From Calliopum simillimum (taxonomy: Eukaryota; Arthropoda; Insecta; Diptera; Lauxaniidae): 64,000 bases of DNA. Below, one piece after another: positions 1 to 12,490 of the stretch (positions are counted from its first letter, which is position 1; every line of letters begins with the position of its first letter). The stretch lies in assembly GCA_951812925.1 (NCBI GenBank), contig OX638368.1, positions 992,001-1,056,000 on the forward strand. Direction: 5' to 3'. The position numbers and the translations under genes are program-made. The notes beneath the pieces were generated by a model. That model was not told where the DNA came from, did not search any database, and was given only the letters and a program-made list of their open reading frames with translations.

Positions 1-17
1 CTTTAGTACAAAATGTT

Positions 18-310
18 TTTTTTTTTCGAAATCGCTCTGCTAGCTTAAACTTAACCTAGCAGAATCTTTTTTTTTTTTTAAATGGAAAGCTTTTTATTTG
101 GCGATTGGGCATTTAAATAGCCTATAATTAGCCTATAATTATTGACTACTTACTTTAGTTCAATATACGTTCTGTATGTGTTTTCTCGAAACAGCTCTGC
201 TGGCTTACACTGAAGCTAGTTTGGGCCCAAAATTAGCCTATAATTAGCCTATAATTCTGCCATATTTTTTTTCAGTTCTGCCATTTTCGCTCTGCTAGCT
301 TAATGTACCT
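18..310. repeat. Diverged internal repeat at left edge of window
   Basis: The motif GCTCTGCTAGCTTA, or a close variant, occurs three times (about 32, 193 and 290). The doubled motif AGCCTATAATT occurs near 119-140 and again near 236-258. Two related half-units of roughly 100-150 bp therefore lie in tandem. No ORF or terminal repeat is visible, and the left end may lie outside the window. I do not recognise the family. Confidence 0.5.
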
Positions 311-560
311 CTCTAGGCGTCATCCTGGGAGAGCTTCGAATTATTTTCATGAAATTTTTCCCAAGCTACTCATCTTGTGGCAGGTGTTAACCCCCTCCGC
401 CAGGCACCAAACTTTGACACAATCCGTGCAAGCTATTAAAATCGCTTTTTTTTTTTCATAAAACACTAAAACCAAGCTAATTGTACTCTTATTAAATTTT
501 AATAAGATGGCGGTAATTTTTGTCTGTACTAGATGACGCTGTTACCAAAATAGTGCCAAG

Positions 561-2340
561 CATATTTGTTTTACGTGAATATAGTGCCTAGGTCATAATA
601 TTTAAGTGTATTATTTAAAACTTAAATCATTTACTAATTAAATTAAAACAAATTTTGTTATTGTGATTAATTTTTTTTTTTAAATTTTGTGTTGCATGCA
701 ACACAAATATTATCTCATATTAACTTTCTAAAACTATTATCCCTATGAAATGATGCAATTTGTTATCATTTAAACTAAACGAAATTCATTTATGCTCAGT
801 GCTTATGGCCTAAGGATATCCGGCTAAAAATAAATTTTAAATTTAACGCATGAAAAAGATTTCCTGCGGAAAAATTAAAAATTTCATAAACATTGCATGG
901 TTTTTCCATTTTTATCTTAAACCACACAAACTCGTTTAGCATTTAGTTAGAATACATAAAAAAACAAAAAAACAAAAACAATTTAATTTCCGTGTTTTAA
1001 TTTTTTTTTTTTTTGCGAAAATGTCTCATTTTTATTTCACACTCTTTTTCAGCGCACTTCTCCTTGTGCCTTTTTTTATGTGTTATGGCATATAAAATAT
1101 CCTTTTTGCTTAAATTCACGGCCTAGTGCGTTTTTTGAATGCAGCAGGAACAGTTGAAAAGAATATGTGAACGTGCATTTGTATGCAAATGTCTGAGCAT
1201 GTGTGTTTGTGTGAGTGTTTTTATTTTATATATTGTTTGCACTTCCGATAGAAGGCAACTGTATTGGACACATTATAATTTTTTCTTTTCATTTATGTAT
1301 TTAAGCAAGTAATAATTACATTTTTAACAAACAAGAGAAATATATGGTAATCTTTGTTGAAATAAAGAAACGGAAAAAAGCCGCGGAAACGGTACAGCAA
1401 AATGTGGTTTGAAATTTGCAACAAGACGTATGAGTGACTTTACTTGTGGCAGCTAAAAACTGTTCGTTACAATTTTACGTGGCACCCCACACCTTTTTAA
1501 ATCGCCTACTTTTTTTTTGCCTTGATGCGTTAAAAAATTAAACCAAATTTCTCTTTTTAATAAATTAATGTCACACTTTTTTGATACAACTCATTGCAGT
1601 TTTTTGGTTTTATTTTGCTTCTCTTCGTTGCTAATTCCTTCCTCTTTTTTCGCAACCAACGCTACACCACTCTTCCTGTGCTAATGCATTTTTAGTGTTG
1701 CATTTACGGCAGTGTTCACACCAATAACATCAGTGTTGCAAAAGTAAAAGGGAAAAAAAAAATTTGCACATAAAATATTTAAATAACCCAAAAAAGCAAA
1801 AAGGAACAGAAAAAAGCAACAAAAAGAAATGCCACATTTTGGAGAACTTTCAAGTATTTGCTTCATGCTGCGCAAAGAGTGCGGCAGTAAAAAGTGTATG
1901 GTTGCATTATGAAAAAAAAAAACGGACTGAAACAAAAAAATTTAAAAACTACGCAATTAATTAGCAACACTTTTGCTAAGCGCTTTTTCTACGCAAAAAG
2001 AAAAACTACATATTTACCAAAGGAGAGTTTGCGTTTTAAATAGCTTTTTTCGGCTTTGAGATGAGCAAAACAAGCACTGAAATAAGTTCTTTGGTAAACG
2101 AAAATGCATTAAAAAAGAACATACACACACACATACACGTATTCATAAGTAGCGTATGTGGTACAAAAGAATTATAATTGAATTAAAAAAAAGTGAAAAT
2201 CTGGTTGGGCGAATATGGCTTTCGTCCATTCAAATAATTTGACCGACGAGTACACATTTCACATTTGTCATTGTATCAGGAATGATTCATGAGCTGTATG
2301 TACTAAAACTGCCCAAAATGTACTAAAGTTATTTCATACA
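561..2340. other. AT-rich DNA with no recognisable gene
   Basis: Long A and T runs and short low-complexity reading frames only. Both strands near 1681-1964 are open for 60-84 codons, but the products are lysine- or phenylalanine-rich translations of A/T runs. A short CA repeat lies near 2122-2138. No splice-bounded coding segment or RNA gene can be supported. Confidence 0.5.
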
Positions 2341-2341
2341 T

Positions 2342-2629
2342 TTGTGGTCAAATTTTGACCATTGCGCGATTCTAATTAGATTTAAAGCAATATCGCTTGA
2401 CGAAAAACAGAAATTAAGAATCGTTAATGGTCCACGGACTACTTACCTAAGTTACTGCACCATTAGTAACACCATGTGCTTAAGTCCAACGGATCTGACT
2501 GTCTACGTGACCCTCCGCACAGCGCTGCTGTCGTTTACAAGTAAAAATCTTAATGAAACATCTGCCATTCTCATAGAAGTCAGCGAACTCATAGAACATC
2601 AAGAACATCTAACGAAACACAACCCATAA
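2342..2629 (+). CDS. Possible 95-codon reading frame, unknown
   Basis: An ATG-less 95-codon frame (initial codon TTG) of mixed, non-repetitive composition, unlike the poly-Lys or poly-Phe frames around it. The product is hydrophilic at its C-terminus (ends HLTKHNP) with no domain, signal peptide or membrane segment that I recognise. An AATAAA-like signal follows near 2800. It could be a fragment of a decayed transposon or chance openness in a locally GC-richer patch. There is no homology evidence, so treat it as a candidate only. Confidence 0.15.
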   Translation: MWSNFDHCAILIRFKAISLDEKQKLRIVNGPRTTYLSYCTISNTMCLSPTDLTVYVTLRTALLSFTSKNLNETSAILIEVSELIEHQEHLTKHNP

Positions 2630-2879
2630 ACGATCTACAACAATCAACAGAAACTACAGAAAGACATCACAGGAACAGAACCCACACTCAAGAAAACATC
2701 ACAGCGGTGGACAAATAAATCAACATCGTTGTACGATTTAGCGGCTAACAACACAAACCCATCTATGTACACAAATATGCACACCTTTTTTGTATTGTAA
2801 TAAATTCTTTTAAAATATATTAAGATTTGTGTCCGTCTAATTTTACCCTTTACCTACCCGTGCGATGCGAAATTTTGAA

Positions 2880-4765
2880 TTAAATCTTTTTTTTGATTTA
2901 TCTGCGGTTGCTGAGCTTGAATCTTGCAATTGTTTTCTCCAACAGATCTTGAATCTGAGTTATCCTTGCTTCAATGTGAAGAAAACGCTTTTTTGAGACA
3001 CATGGCGCTCATCCAGGTAGTAGTGTAATGCACTTTGCCTATGGGAAACGGGAACTTTCCAAATGGATCATTACTTTCCGCGAAGAGCTAAATAAAATTT
3101 GTATGGAATAAAATTACCTTTACTAAAATGATGATAACTCGGAAAATAATAATCAAATTGAAAACGATAAGACACAAAATGATGTATGTAAGTGAGGAAG
3201 ATTATCACCATCTCTTACCGTTAGCTGAAGTGAACTAAGTATTTTATTTCTTGAATGTAGTTAAGTACCCTTATCTCCCAAAAAATTCTGAAAAAAGTCA
3301 TATTTGTTCTTTATAGAATTGGTGCAGTTATATACACGTAATCTGAAGTAGCTTGTTGATAATAACTCAATTCTAAGGCAAATCGAGATATACTATACTT
3401 CGCCATTTTGTGGTCATTTAATTTAACAATATTTAAATCACATCCACTTGATGATGAATAATTTAAATCATCTTGAAGACTTTTCATCAGCAAATTCTTT
3501 TCAAAGTAAAGAATAGATTACATTTAAAGAAATCACAAACAGCTTGAGTAAAATTGCGAAATTGTAATGGGATTTGTGAGGTAAATTCAGCTTCTTTAGC
3601 AGAAAAAAGCAACTAAAGTGCTTCACTTGCTGACAGCGCAAGTGATTGATGTTTCAGTAGCTACGTCCTACGAGAAATAAAAACATCTTTGATTAAATTT
3701 TTAGAGAAAACAATATCCAATGCCAACAATTCGTAATGTCGCTTGCGCAATGCTCGCCACACATAACCCACATAATTTTCCTTATCAAAGTCGCACTTCA
3801 TTAAACGCTGCATTATCCTTGTCGTTTGCTTGCTAATAGAAATTTGCGCAATATACACGATGCGACGCACGGGCGGCAACTTTCACTCTGCATTCATTCC
3901 TTTTGCTCTTGGAAAATTCTCAACCCCGCGCCGCATGTAACTTTGCACTGCGAGCGCGTAATTCAATTTAATCACAATTCACTCACAATTTACGCATCCT
4001 TGAGCTGACAAACAGCGATGCAGCGTAATGCAAAGTTACACGCATTTTCTCAGAAATGTTGCGTTGCATTGCTGTCCCTGTATTGCATGCGCGTGCGTAT
4101 ATGTCACTGTGGTTGCATTTGTGCTGCCTTGCATAACGCGTTATTTTCCCGACTACATTTGCGTCCGTTGCGAATTTCACGCAGCTCCAAATGACAGCAT
4201 AATTGAGTTGACGACGACGATGGTGCCGTCAAATGCACCATTGTGGTTGCAACATTATCACCACCGTCATCTCTACCGCATCCACCTTTTATGGCACATT
4301 TGCATCGATGTACGTGAAATTGATGCAAATTTATACACTTGTGGGAGAAGCAGCAGAGCATATCTTTTTGGTGGTGTATAAAATGCCCAAGTATTTTGCG
4401 TTTGTATTGCGATTTTTCAATATTAGCACATTCACAAGGATGCTCAATTTTTCACATTTAACCACCTTAGAGTTGGTCATTTTAATTTTGCAGCAATTAC
4501 AGAGGACTTTTCTTGGTTCTCAATTTGTACTGCCGTTTACTGTGGTATGTCTCCACCTATTTACGAGTCTTAACTAAGTTTTATTTTCTTCTATTACGCC
4601 AAATATAGTTAGATAATGTTGCAGAAAATGCTGTTTCAGGCAGATAGTCTAATATATTTTCTACAATCCCTTCGCCTAGATTAGCCATACCTACTTTATT
4701 TTTTGTAAGTAATCTAGTTAAGATCCGTAAGCAGAAGGTACCAATCCCAATATTCGATTATTAAG
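2880..4765. other. Non-coding stretch; GC-richer patch 3660-4380
   Basis: No gene is supported. The 3660-4380 part is less AT-rich and has overlapping open frames on both strands (for example 4028-4381 plus and 4104-4361 minus). These lack domain signatures, and mutual openness on both strands suggests composition rather than coding. It reads as unique sequence and could be conserved regulatory DNA, which cannot be tested here. Confidence 0.4.
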
Positions 4766-5689
4766 TAGGGGAAAGTGGGGAATCTTGGGCCATGGGGAAT
4801 CGTGAGACACCGCCACCTTTTGGCAGTATGTCGAGATAAATAGTTAAATGCAACTGTAATCGTTTTCTCTTAGCCTCAACTTATTTTTACATTGGTTGTT
4901 GACAAACGTACGCGTTTTATTTGCTTTGTACAATACTCGCCCAAAAAAAAGTATCTGCAAAACTTTTTTTGCGTGTTTGATTTCCATCATTCTTGGACGA
5001 ATTGCTACGACAAAACACAGGTAAACATGTTTTTTATTATTGTTAGACCTTTGCCTTTCAACATACAAAAGTAATTTTGCATGACACTTCAACAAGACAA
5101 TTACACGCCGTTGTTTTGTAAAAAGTAGCTTGTGGGGAATCGTGAGCCACTTTTGGTGGGGAATCGTGGGCCATCCGTGTTTTGACAGTTTTCGTATCAA
5201 TACACATTTGTATGTTGTATTTATAATGTTTTGTGAGAAATGGAGGCTGTGAATCAATAAATCAAAAATAAATACATATTTTGTATCAAATTTTCCTATT
5301 TCTTTGTTAATTTTCAGCTATCATGCCACGCTATTATTGCGTATCTGATTGATCGTGCATAACCCTTCTTCTTCATTTTGTCGATTAAAATAACTTTACT
5401 TGTCATTTCAACTAATTCAATAAAGTTTTGCATCATAATTGTTTGATTTTTACTTAAATACGGCGGTGGCCGACGATTCTCCTGCATTTTTGAAAATCGC
5501 AAAAACACTAATTTTTTTCAATCCACGAAAAGTCGGAAAAAACAAAAGAATTGTTAGAAAGTGCAGTAGTCAAAAGTTACCTAACTTCATGTAGAATAAC
5601 TTACCATATTACAATTTGAAAATTTTTTTTTTTTTTTGAAGATATTTAACAAAATAAAAACGTGGCCCACGATCCCCCACCTTCCCCTA
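4766..5689. mobile_element. TA-flanked inverted-repeat DNA element (about 920 bp)
   Basis: Both ends carry the same inverted terminal sequence, starting GGGGAAAGTGGGGAATC on the left and GGGGAAGGTGGGGGATC in reverse complement on the right. TA dinucleotides flank it at 4766-4767 and 5688-5689. The terminal motif GTGGGGAATCGTGxGCCA recurs inside, near 4795, 5131 and 5156, as subterminal repeats. A 137-codon minus frame (4844-5257) and a 64-codon minus frame (5314-5508) show no transposase motif I can name. TA targets suggest the Tc1/mariner/pogo group, but that is inference. It appears non-autonomous. Confidence 0.7.
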
Positions 5690-6081
5690 TAATTTTCGTA
5701 AATAATTTTTTTGAAGTGCAAAATAACTTTTGTTTTATTTCTGCAATGGAAATTGAGATTCTAGGAAACGAAATGGTATTTGAGCAAAGTAATCGAATTA
5801 GTACATACATATGAGTACATGTAAGTATGTACAAAAATAAAATTGCTTGGAATTGCACAGCCGATGGCACCAAAACTTTCTCTTTGATATAAAATCTAAA
5901 TTTGGTTCATTTCAGAGAATACTTGATGCATCCCAAACCATTTTGAAATCCGAAAAGTGGTCCTAAATATGGAAACTACTTTTGTTTTAAAATTTAAACT
6001 GTTCATCATTTTATTTGGATTTGAGCCGCAAAATTCGAATTTGCAATTTATTTCTCCATAACTTTTGAAATTTTAAAGATA

Positions 6082-6383
6082 ACACAGGCCCACAAAAAAA
6101 AAAAAATTCCCTGCGCGAACGATCAGACCACCTGAACTTTATGTTTTCGGGGTCGCTGAGTCTCAATATGTTGTCAGAATAGCGGAGTTGCTTCGAGTTT
6201 TTCACAAATCAGAAATAATGCTGAAAAAAATCTCAAATTTCTCAGCATAATTGTTGATTTCTGAAAAAACGCGAACCAACTTCGCTATTCTGGCACCATA
6301 TTCGGATTCAGCGAACCCGAAAACATAAAGTTCAGGTGGTCTGATCTTTCACGCAAGATACTTTTTTTTTTGTGGGCCTGTGT
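6082..6383. mobile_element. Small foldback element with arms of about 150 bp
   Basis: The two halves are inverted copies of each other. The left starts ACACAGGCCCACAAAAAAAA and the right ends in its reverse complement. Inner landmarks such as ACCACCTGAACTTTATG and CAGAATAGCG appear in both arms in opposite orientation. The spacer is very short, so a single-strand transcript would form one long imperfect hairpin. No coding capacity and no clear target duplication. Confidence 0.75.
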
Positions 6384-9300
6384 AATGGCAATTCCATTAC
6401 AAATCTTTATTTTCTACCTTGAACGGACAATATTTTCAAAACTACAGAAGTTACGGTAAAACAAATTGCAGATTTGAACAGTTTAAGTTTTAGAAAAAAA
6501 AAATCAATTCCATATTCAGGACACCTTTGCGGTTTTTAAGAAGGTTTGAGATGTATTTCACGTTCTCCAAAATGGGCAATTTTTTGCATGGTGCTTATCT
6601 GCGTTGTTTTAAATTATTAAGCCACCTTAACATACTTATATGTTTAATAAAAAAAGGAAACTTTTCTGTAAAACTAAAACCTTTCGGTTGCTTACAGTTT
6701 AAACAACTGCTCAATTAGTAATCGATAACCTTGGGCTACTGTCGTATAAATAAAAACTCTGTAACTATTTTGGGTAATTTTATTTTTAAATATTTTGCAA
6801 TTATTTCTGGTTATTCTAGGCCACTAGCAATCAATTCCCAAAATCCAACTAAAACCATGTTATTAACTATCCAACAGTTGAAAACGAATTTTCACACTAG
6901 AGTGGCTATTGTTTTTGCATATAATATGAATATGTAAATCTTTTTTGAATTCCAATATCCAGTTATTTTATAAAGAGAAAAATGTTATTAAACAAATAAC
7001 AGTGCAAATATAAGCTGTCCTCATCCCAATTTCAATAGAGTACTAAATATTTGCAATGAAGAGGCTTCGTTTTATGTTCTTCTCATTCTTCTCATTGGCA
7101 GATATGTTTTTGGTAAACAAAAAAAAAAAAAAAAAAAAAAATTAACATAATTTGATCTGATTAACAAAACTGGCAATCTTTCACTGTTGTCCCTGTCAAA
7201 AAATATTATAAGAAAGTTCACCTAAGTTTCGTAAGAAACCATAAACGAGTCATTGTTGAGCAAGAACACAAAACAGTCAGGCATGTCATTAGTGTCCCTG
7301 GCGTTTCAATATACTTAAAAGGAACGTCATTGCTGTCCCTATTATAACGATGAATTTAAGAAGAATGCCAATTTGTCGACCAATATAAAAAGTGACAAAA
7401 TTTTTGGTGCCAAATAATAATTTCAAGACCCAAAGGCAGAAAAAACAATACGGCTAAAGGACAATTTTTATAATTTGAAGTCAAAGTTAACATTACTTTT
7501 AATTTAAAACAATTTGAAAAGGTCGAATTAAATAAAAAAATTTGTTAAGTAACCAGACATTTAATTTAAAAGCTTCATGTCATTGAATTAAAAAAAAAAT
7601 TCATAAATTTAAAAGATTTTTAGTTTGATTTAAAAGAATTCGCACTAAAATCAAAAGCATTTGCTTTTATTTGTTTTATTTGTTTTATACAGTTTATGTT
7701 TATTTACAGTGTATGATAAAAATATTTTGCATATTTTATAAGTTGCAGAAATGTTTCTGGTTTTGCTTAAAGTCTGAAGAAAATAATCACTAATTACGAA
7801 TCACTGAAGTTCGCTGTAAACTTTAATAGTTTACTTTCGGTTATTTTTCTAAACAAATTAAAGTTATTACACAGTTACACTCTAATGCAACAACAGAGCA
7901 AATACGCAAACTAACAAAAACCAAACTAAATAAAACAACTAAACTAATAAAATAACACCCACATACAAAACCCAACTGACACACACACATGCGTGTGCGA
8001 GCACATACTATTACAAGTTTAATTGCCGTGGGTAAAATTTAAATAACTTTACAAATTAACATTGGCAATATGGCAAATATTTGCAGTATCGTAAAACAAA
8101 ACGTATAAATTGTTCATTAATTTATCAAGGACACAAAAAAGCAGCAGCAGGACTAGCAGTAAAAACGACAACAATTGTTTATTACAACACAGCACAAAGT
8201 GGTCGACAAGCGGTCAGTGTTGTTGACAAAAAATGCAACGACAGCAACACAAGAGAGCAGCAACTGCAATTACTTACAACGGCAATGTAACAGTTATTAT
8301 TTAAATATCAATGAAATGTCCTTCGCATGCTGTAAACACATCTCACTCTTTTGTATTTACTGACATTAAACTGCAAAATGTTAATTGAAAAATGAGCTAA
8401 AGTTTCATCTACAGCCTCAGAATGCAATGTTACAGTTAATGTTACTTTTACTGGAATCAACCCCGTTGAATTTTTGTTGATTTAAAGCAAAAATAAACCA
8501 CACTATGTGACTAAGTTGAAGCGCATTGAGTTCCGAAATCGTCCTTTTCATTCTAAATTTTTAGTATTTCGCACAGTTTTGAAATTACTGAGTTTTTTGC
8601 TCCACTTTAATTTTTTTATTCTGTTGTCTGCGTATCGTTTTTTTTTTTTTTGGAATTTAAAGTGCACCAGCAGCGGTTGCTATAAAATTTAACTAAAAGA
8701 ATGGCTTTCATTCTCATTTTCTCTTTTGCTTTCATTATACATACATACAATCTACTTTTAATTAGCTGCTAACATTACTACAAAAGATTAAAGATTAAAA
8801 ATATGCAATGAAAAATGAGTTAATCACTCCAATTGACAGGGTTCTTGTAGATTCTTCTAAACTTTAAGTTTTTGCTATCATTTGCCATAAAAGAGAAATT
8901 ATAAAACAGGAAATCCAAGTCTGGCCTTATTTTTTTGTTCTTATTAAGGAAGCATCAACTGATTTTCTTTTGAATTATTTTCTGCATTAAAAATGTAGTT
9001 TGCAGTTAAACCTCAACGAACGTATTTCAAATCTTAAGTGTAAAACAAATAAAACCAGTAAGAGCTAAGCGCCATTTTACAGCCATTACGATTTTAGCCA
9101 CGTCGTCAACTGTGAAAATAGAACTTAATGGAAGGAAAATAAGACAAAAGAATGATAAGTGTATGTGTGTAAGTGTATACTCATATACTTATTTGTATAG
9201 AAGAGAGTTGTATAATTTTTACAGGCCGTAAGGATGACACTGATATAACTTTTGAAGTCTAACGATAAAATAAGACTTAGTTACCCCTGTTCTAAAATCT

Positions 9301-10182
9301 TGTTTCGATCAGAATCGGATATCGAGCCGATTTTTGATATTCTGCATTCCGATATTGAAAACCAAATCAGATTAATGTTTCGCTAAATCGGATAGAAAAC
9401 GATTGCAAATTTTATTTGTTGAACTACAATACGCATTTTTCATTAGATGGCATTGACTTCTGTCAGCTAATGGTTTTGACTCGACTCACTCTAGATGACG
9501 CTAATCATAAAGTTTGTATTGAATGTGTTTTTTTGTTAAAAATTCTGTGAATTAGATAAAATTTTTGTTATTTTTTTAAAACTTTACTCATTTTAATAAC
9601 TTTGTGTGAAATGTCAACTTTTTAAGTAAAAAAACTGTCATTCAGGACCTATTGAAAAGTGCAGGTATCACTCTCTCAGTATGAAAAGTTGTTAACCCTT
9701 CAGTTTATGTTTTTTTTTTTTTAATATTTTTTTCTGATTTTTTTTTTATTTAACTTTTCCATATTTTTTATTCCTTGTAAAGTATTTGCCCGCATTCAAG
9801 AGGCGTGAAACTTTTCTCCATTGTTGACACTCATGTGGCTGCAGTTGAGCTTTAATAATAGAAAACAACAACAGCGACAGCAACAACAAAGTAAAAGGCC
9901 AACATCTAAAACAACCGCAATGAACAAATGGCTTTAGGTGTTGCCGTTTTGCTTCTGTTTCAATGCAGCTTTTTTTGTTTTTGTTGTAATTTTTACTTTG
10001 TCATATTGCTGTTAACTGCAGGCATGGCCCTTTATTGTGGCAATAATCAAATTTCAGTTTAAATTAAAATAAAAAAAAAATATGTGGAAAAAAATATACA
10101 TTTTTAAGAAAACATTTATGAACTTCAGTTACATAAAAATGAGAATGAATTTATCAATGAGGCCAACTCAATAGACTAATAC
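6384..10182. other. AT-rich DNA, no gene seen
   Basis: Contains an A tract of more than 20 at about 7119-7141, CA-rich stretches near 7980 and a CAACAACAG-type patch at 9866-9892. Reading frames of 60-70 codons (for example 6527-6718, 8081-8290) are low-complexity or unremarkable. No terminal repeats, RNA gene or splice-supported exon noticed. Confidence 0.45.
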
Positions 10183-10585
10183 CGATGTTTTTCAATATTT
10201 TTCAATACCTTTGGAGTTTTTCCGATATATTGGATGTTTTTCGATATATTTGGCCTTTTACTGATTTCTCCGAAGTTATTCAATACTTCTGGTGTTTAAG
10301 GTGTTTTCCGACATTTTTGGACTTTTTCCGCCATTTTAGATGTTTTTCGATACACTTGGACTTTGACCGATTTCTTTGATGTATTTCAATATTTTTGGAC
10401 TTTCACCGATATATAGGTTGTTTTTAGACTTTTTTTTCGATTAATTCGATGTTTTCCAATACTTTTGGACTCTTACCGATTTTAGGATATTTTTCGACAT
10501 TTTGGGATCTTTACCGATATTTTAGATGTTTTTCAATATTTTTCGAAAGGTATTTCGATATTTTTGGACTTTTACCTATATATAC
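10183..10585. repeat. Minisatellite, unit about 39-40 bp (left part)
   Basis: Degenerate tandem copies whose core reads GATGTTTTTCGATA followed by TTTGGACTTTTACCGATAT. The GGACTTT-type landmark recurs at spacings of about 40 bp or multiples thereof. The array stops at the Ty3/Gypsy insertion and resumes on its other side, so the two parts were one array. Confidence 0.75.
10581..10585. other. Target-site duplication TATAC, left copy
   Basis: TATAC directly precedes the left LTR, and the same five bases follow the right LTR at 15373-15377. A 5 bp duplication is normal for Ty3/Gypsy integration. It fixes both element ends at TG...CA. Confidence 0.9.
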
Positions 10586-10762
10586 TGAAGTGTACTCGAG
10601 ATAATTAAGACAAAAGAGAGAGAATGCTTTATTGAGCAGTAGTTTATATACATATTTCTTAAGTACTAATAAACAGTGTTGCTTACTTTCTAAATAATAT
10701 TAGGAGGTGTTCATACGTGTACTTTTAATATGATTAAGGTCAAAGCACACTAGTATTCAACA
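10586..10762 (-). repeat. 3' LTR of the Ty3/Gypsy element
   Basis: 177 bp, beginning TG and ending CA when read on the minus strand. Carries a TATATAAAC promoter-like motif and an AATAAA signal shortly after it, giving the usual U3-R-U5 order. Differs from the other LTR at four bases. Followed inward by the polypurine tract. Confidence 0.93.
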
Positions 10763-10772
10763 ACCCCTTTCT
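10763..10772 (-). promoter_or_regulatory. Polypurine tract of the Ty3/Gypsy element
   Basis: On the minus strand AGAAAGGGGT lies immediately inside the 3' LTR, at the position where plus-strand DNA synthesis is primed in LTR elements. Confidence 0.8.
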
Positions 10773-10915
10773 AAAGATGATTATTCTTAAAAATTTTAAA
10801 TAACATAGTCAAAATTAATTCATTTTACATTAATTCAAATTACTATATTAGTTATGAAAACTGAAAATTAATTCAATTTCTTTTAAGTTACAGTATCAAT
10901 TACAAAAACTAATTC

Positions 10916-12400
10916 TTAACACTTTTTTTGCATGGCTTCAATTGCCTTTCTTTTACTATTTCTAGGTGGTAGTTTTTCATCAATAACAATTTCAGCACTT
11001 ACTATCTCTTCTCTATCTTCCATGTTTTGAACATTTTCAGCATCTGTAAGATGATTTTCATCGACTTGTGATGGAATTACAGTTGGAGAACTGCTGTGAG
11101 GATGCTCATCGTCTTCGTAGGTTTCCGCTGTACGCATTTCATCCAAATGCCGTTTGATTATTCGATTTTCTTTAGACAGTAAAACAGAGTAATTTCTTGG
11201 ACCAAATTGTTTCTTCATTGTACCAGGTGACCAACCAGCCTTGTTAGGATTAGAGTAATTTCTAACAAAAACTTTTTGTCCTACATTTCGTTTCCCTCTA
11301 GAGTTCTTAACAGAGATTTCTTGGTTTTTGTTTATAATATCTCTGACCAATGGTGGTTTAAGGACACTAAAACGTGATTTAATTTCTCATCTAAATAACA
11401 ATTTGGCAGGGAACTCATTTGTAGTACAATGTTTAGTAATCCGGTAATCAAATAGAAATCTATTAAGTACGTCATCGAATCTATCATTTTTAAGATCATT
11501 AAAATTTGCAGTCAATGATTTCTTCAAAGTTTTCACAAAATTTTCGGCCTGCCCATTTGTTGTTGGATGACCAGGAGCAGTCAACACATGCTTAATGTGA
11601 TTATAAGCCATAACATTTTTAAACTCTGCTGAAGTAAACTGCCGTCCGTTATCGCTAACGAGCGTATCAACTAATCCAAAGCGACACAATACTTCACGTA
11701 ATTTACTAATAGTGAAGGCACTAGTAATATCTTTAGTTTTAAAGACTTCGACCCACCTAGAAAAAGAGTCGATTACTAGAAATAAATGATAACCCATGAT
11801 AGGTCCAGCAAAATCAACATGAACACGTTTCCAAACAGAATCTGTCGGTGTCCATGAAATGAGTGAACTTTTCTCTGGACTTGGCTGTGTCATTTGACAA
11901 GGCTGACAACATTTAATTAAAATTTCAATATCTTTATCTAGGTTTGGCCACCAAATGTAAGAACGAGCTAAAGCTTTTGTTTTTACAATTCCTAAATGAG
12001 AGCTGTGAAAGTTTTCTAATACGAGTTTGCGCAATTTAACGGGTATTATGGTACGATAATCCCATAATACGCAACCTGACTCTACACTCAACTCTAAAGC
12101 TTTCGAGCAAAAAGGTTCAAACTCTTTCTCCTTCAAACTAGTGATCGTTCCATCCTGAATGCAATGCATAATTTTTGATAACACAGGATCGCTGCGTGTT
12201 TCAATCGCAATGTTTTTAGAATTAAGTTGAATCGAATCAACATAATTAATGTAAGTTGATTCCCTAAAAATGCCTGACGTTTCCGCTTGGGGAATGAGTG
12301 ATAAATTATCTGCATCGTTAAGAGAATCCTTAACGTATATGATTTTGTAATTGAACCCTGACAGTATGAAGGCCCACCTTTGCATTCTTGCAGCTGCCAT
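10916..12400 (-). pseudogene. Integrase region of the Ty3/Gypsy pol, one in-frame stop
   Basis: Frame opening inside the RNase H/integrase connector. An HHCC-type zinc region (about residues 132-168, with WWPN at 150-153) precedes the DD35E core: D196 in VDFAG, D250 in SDNG, and E286 in GQAEN, with exactly 35 residues between the last two. An in-frame TGA at 11387-11389 breaks the frame. Downstream, in the same frame, is a GPY/F-type tail (GWSPGT, then FGPRNYSV) followed by an acidic C-terminus ending at 10916. All three catalytic acids are retained, so inactivation comes from the stop and the upstream lesions. It would insert the cDNA into host chromosomes. Confidence 0.9.
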
Positions 12401-12407
12401 TGGAGGA

Positions 12408-12483
12408 ATGCCTTTATTTTCATCGAATAAAGCTAATAAAGGCCTATGCCTTTATTTTCACCGAATAAAGTTAATAAAGGTGG
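12408..12483. repeat. 38 bp tandem duplication in RNase H region
   Basis: Two adjacent near-identical 38 bp units (12408-12445 and 12446-12483), each containing ATGCCTTTATTTTCA and GAATAAAG. The unit duplicates the segment coding the short LFDENKG-like stretch before integrase. Its length is not a multiple of three, so it shifts the frame. Confidence 0.85.
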
Positions 12484-12490
12484 TCTGTTT

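Noticed and set aside
4028..4577. Overlapping 114-117 codon frames as a small secreted protein gene
   Set aside because: Both strands are open and GC-richer; no signal peptide or family resemblance, and the frames overlap each other.
4844..5257. 137-codon minus frame in the 4.8 kb element as a transposase
   Set aside because: No DDE/D spacing or DNA-binding motif; lysine- and isoleucine-rich composition follows base composition.
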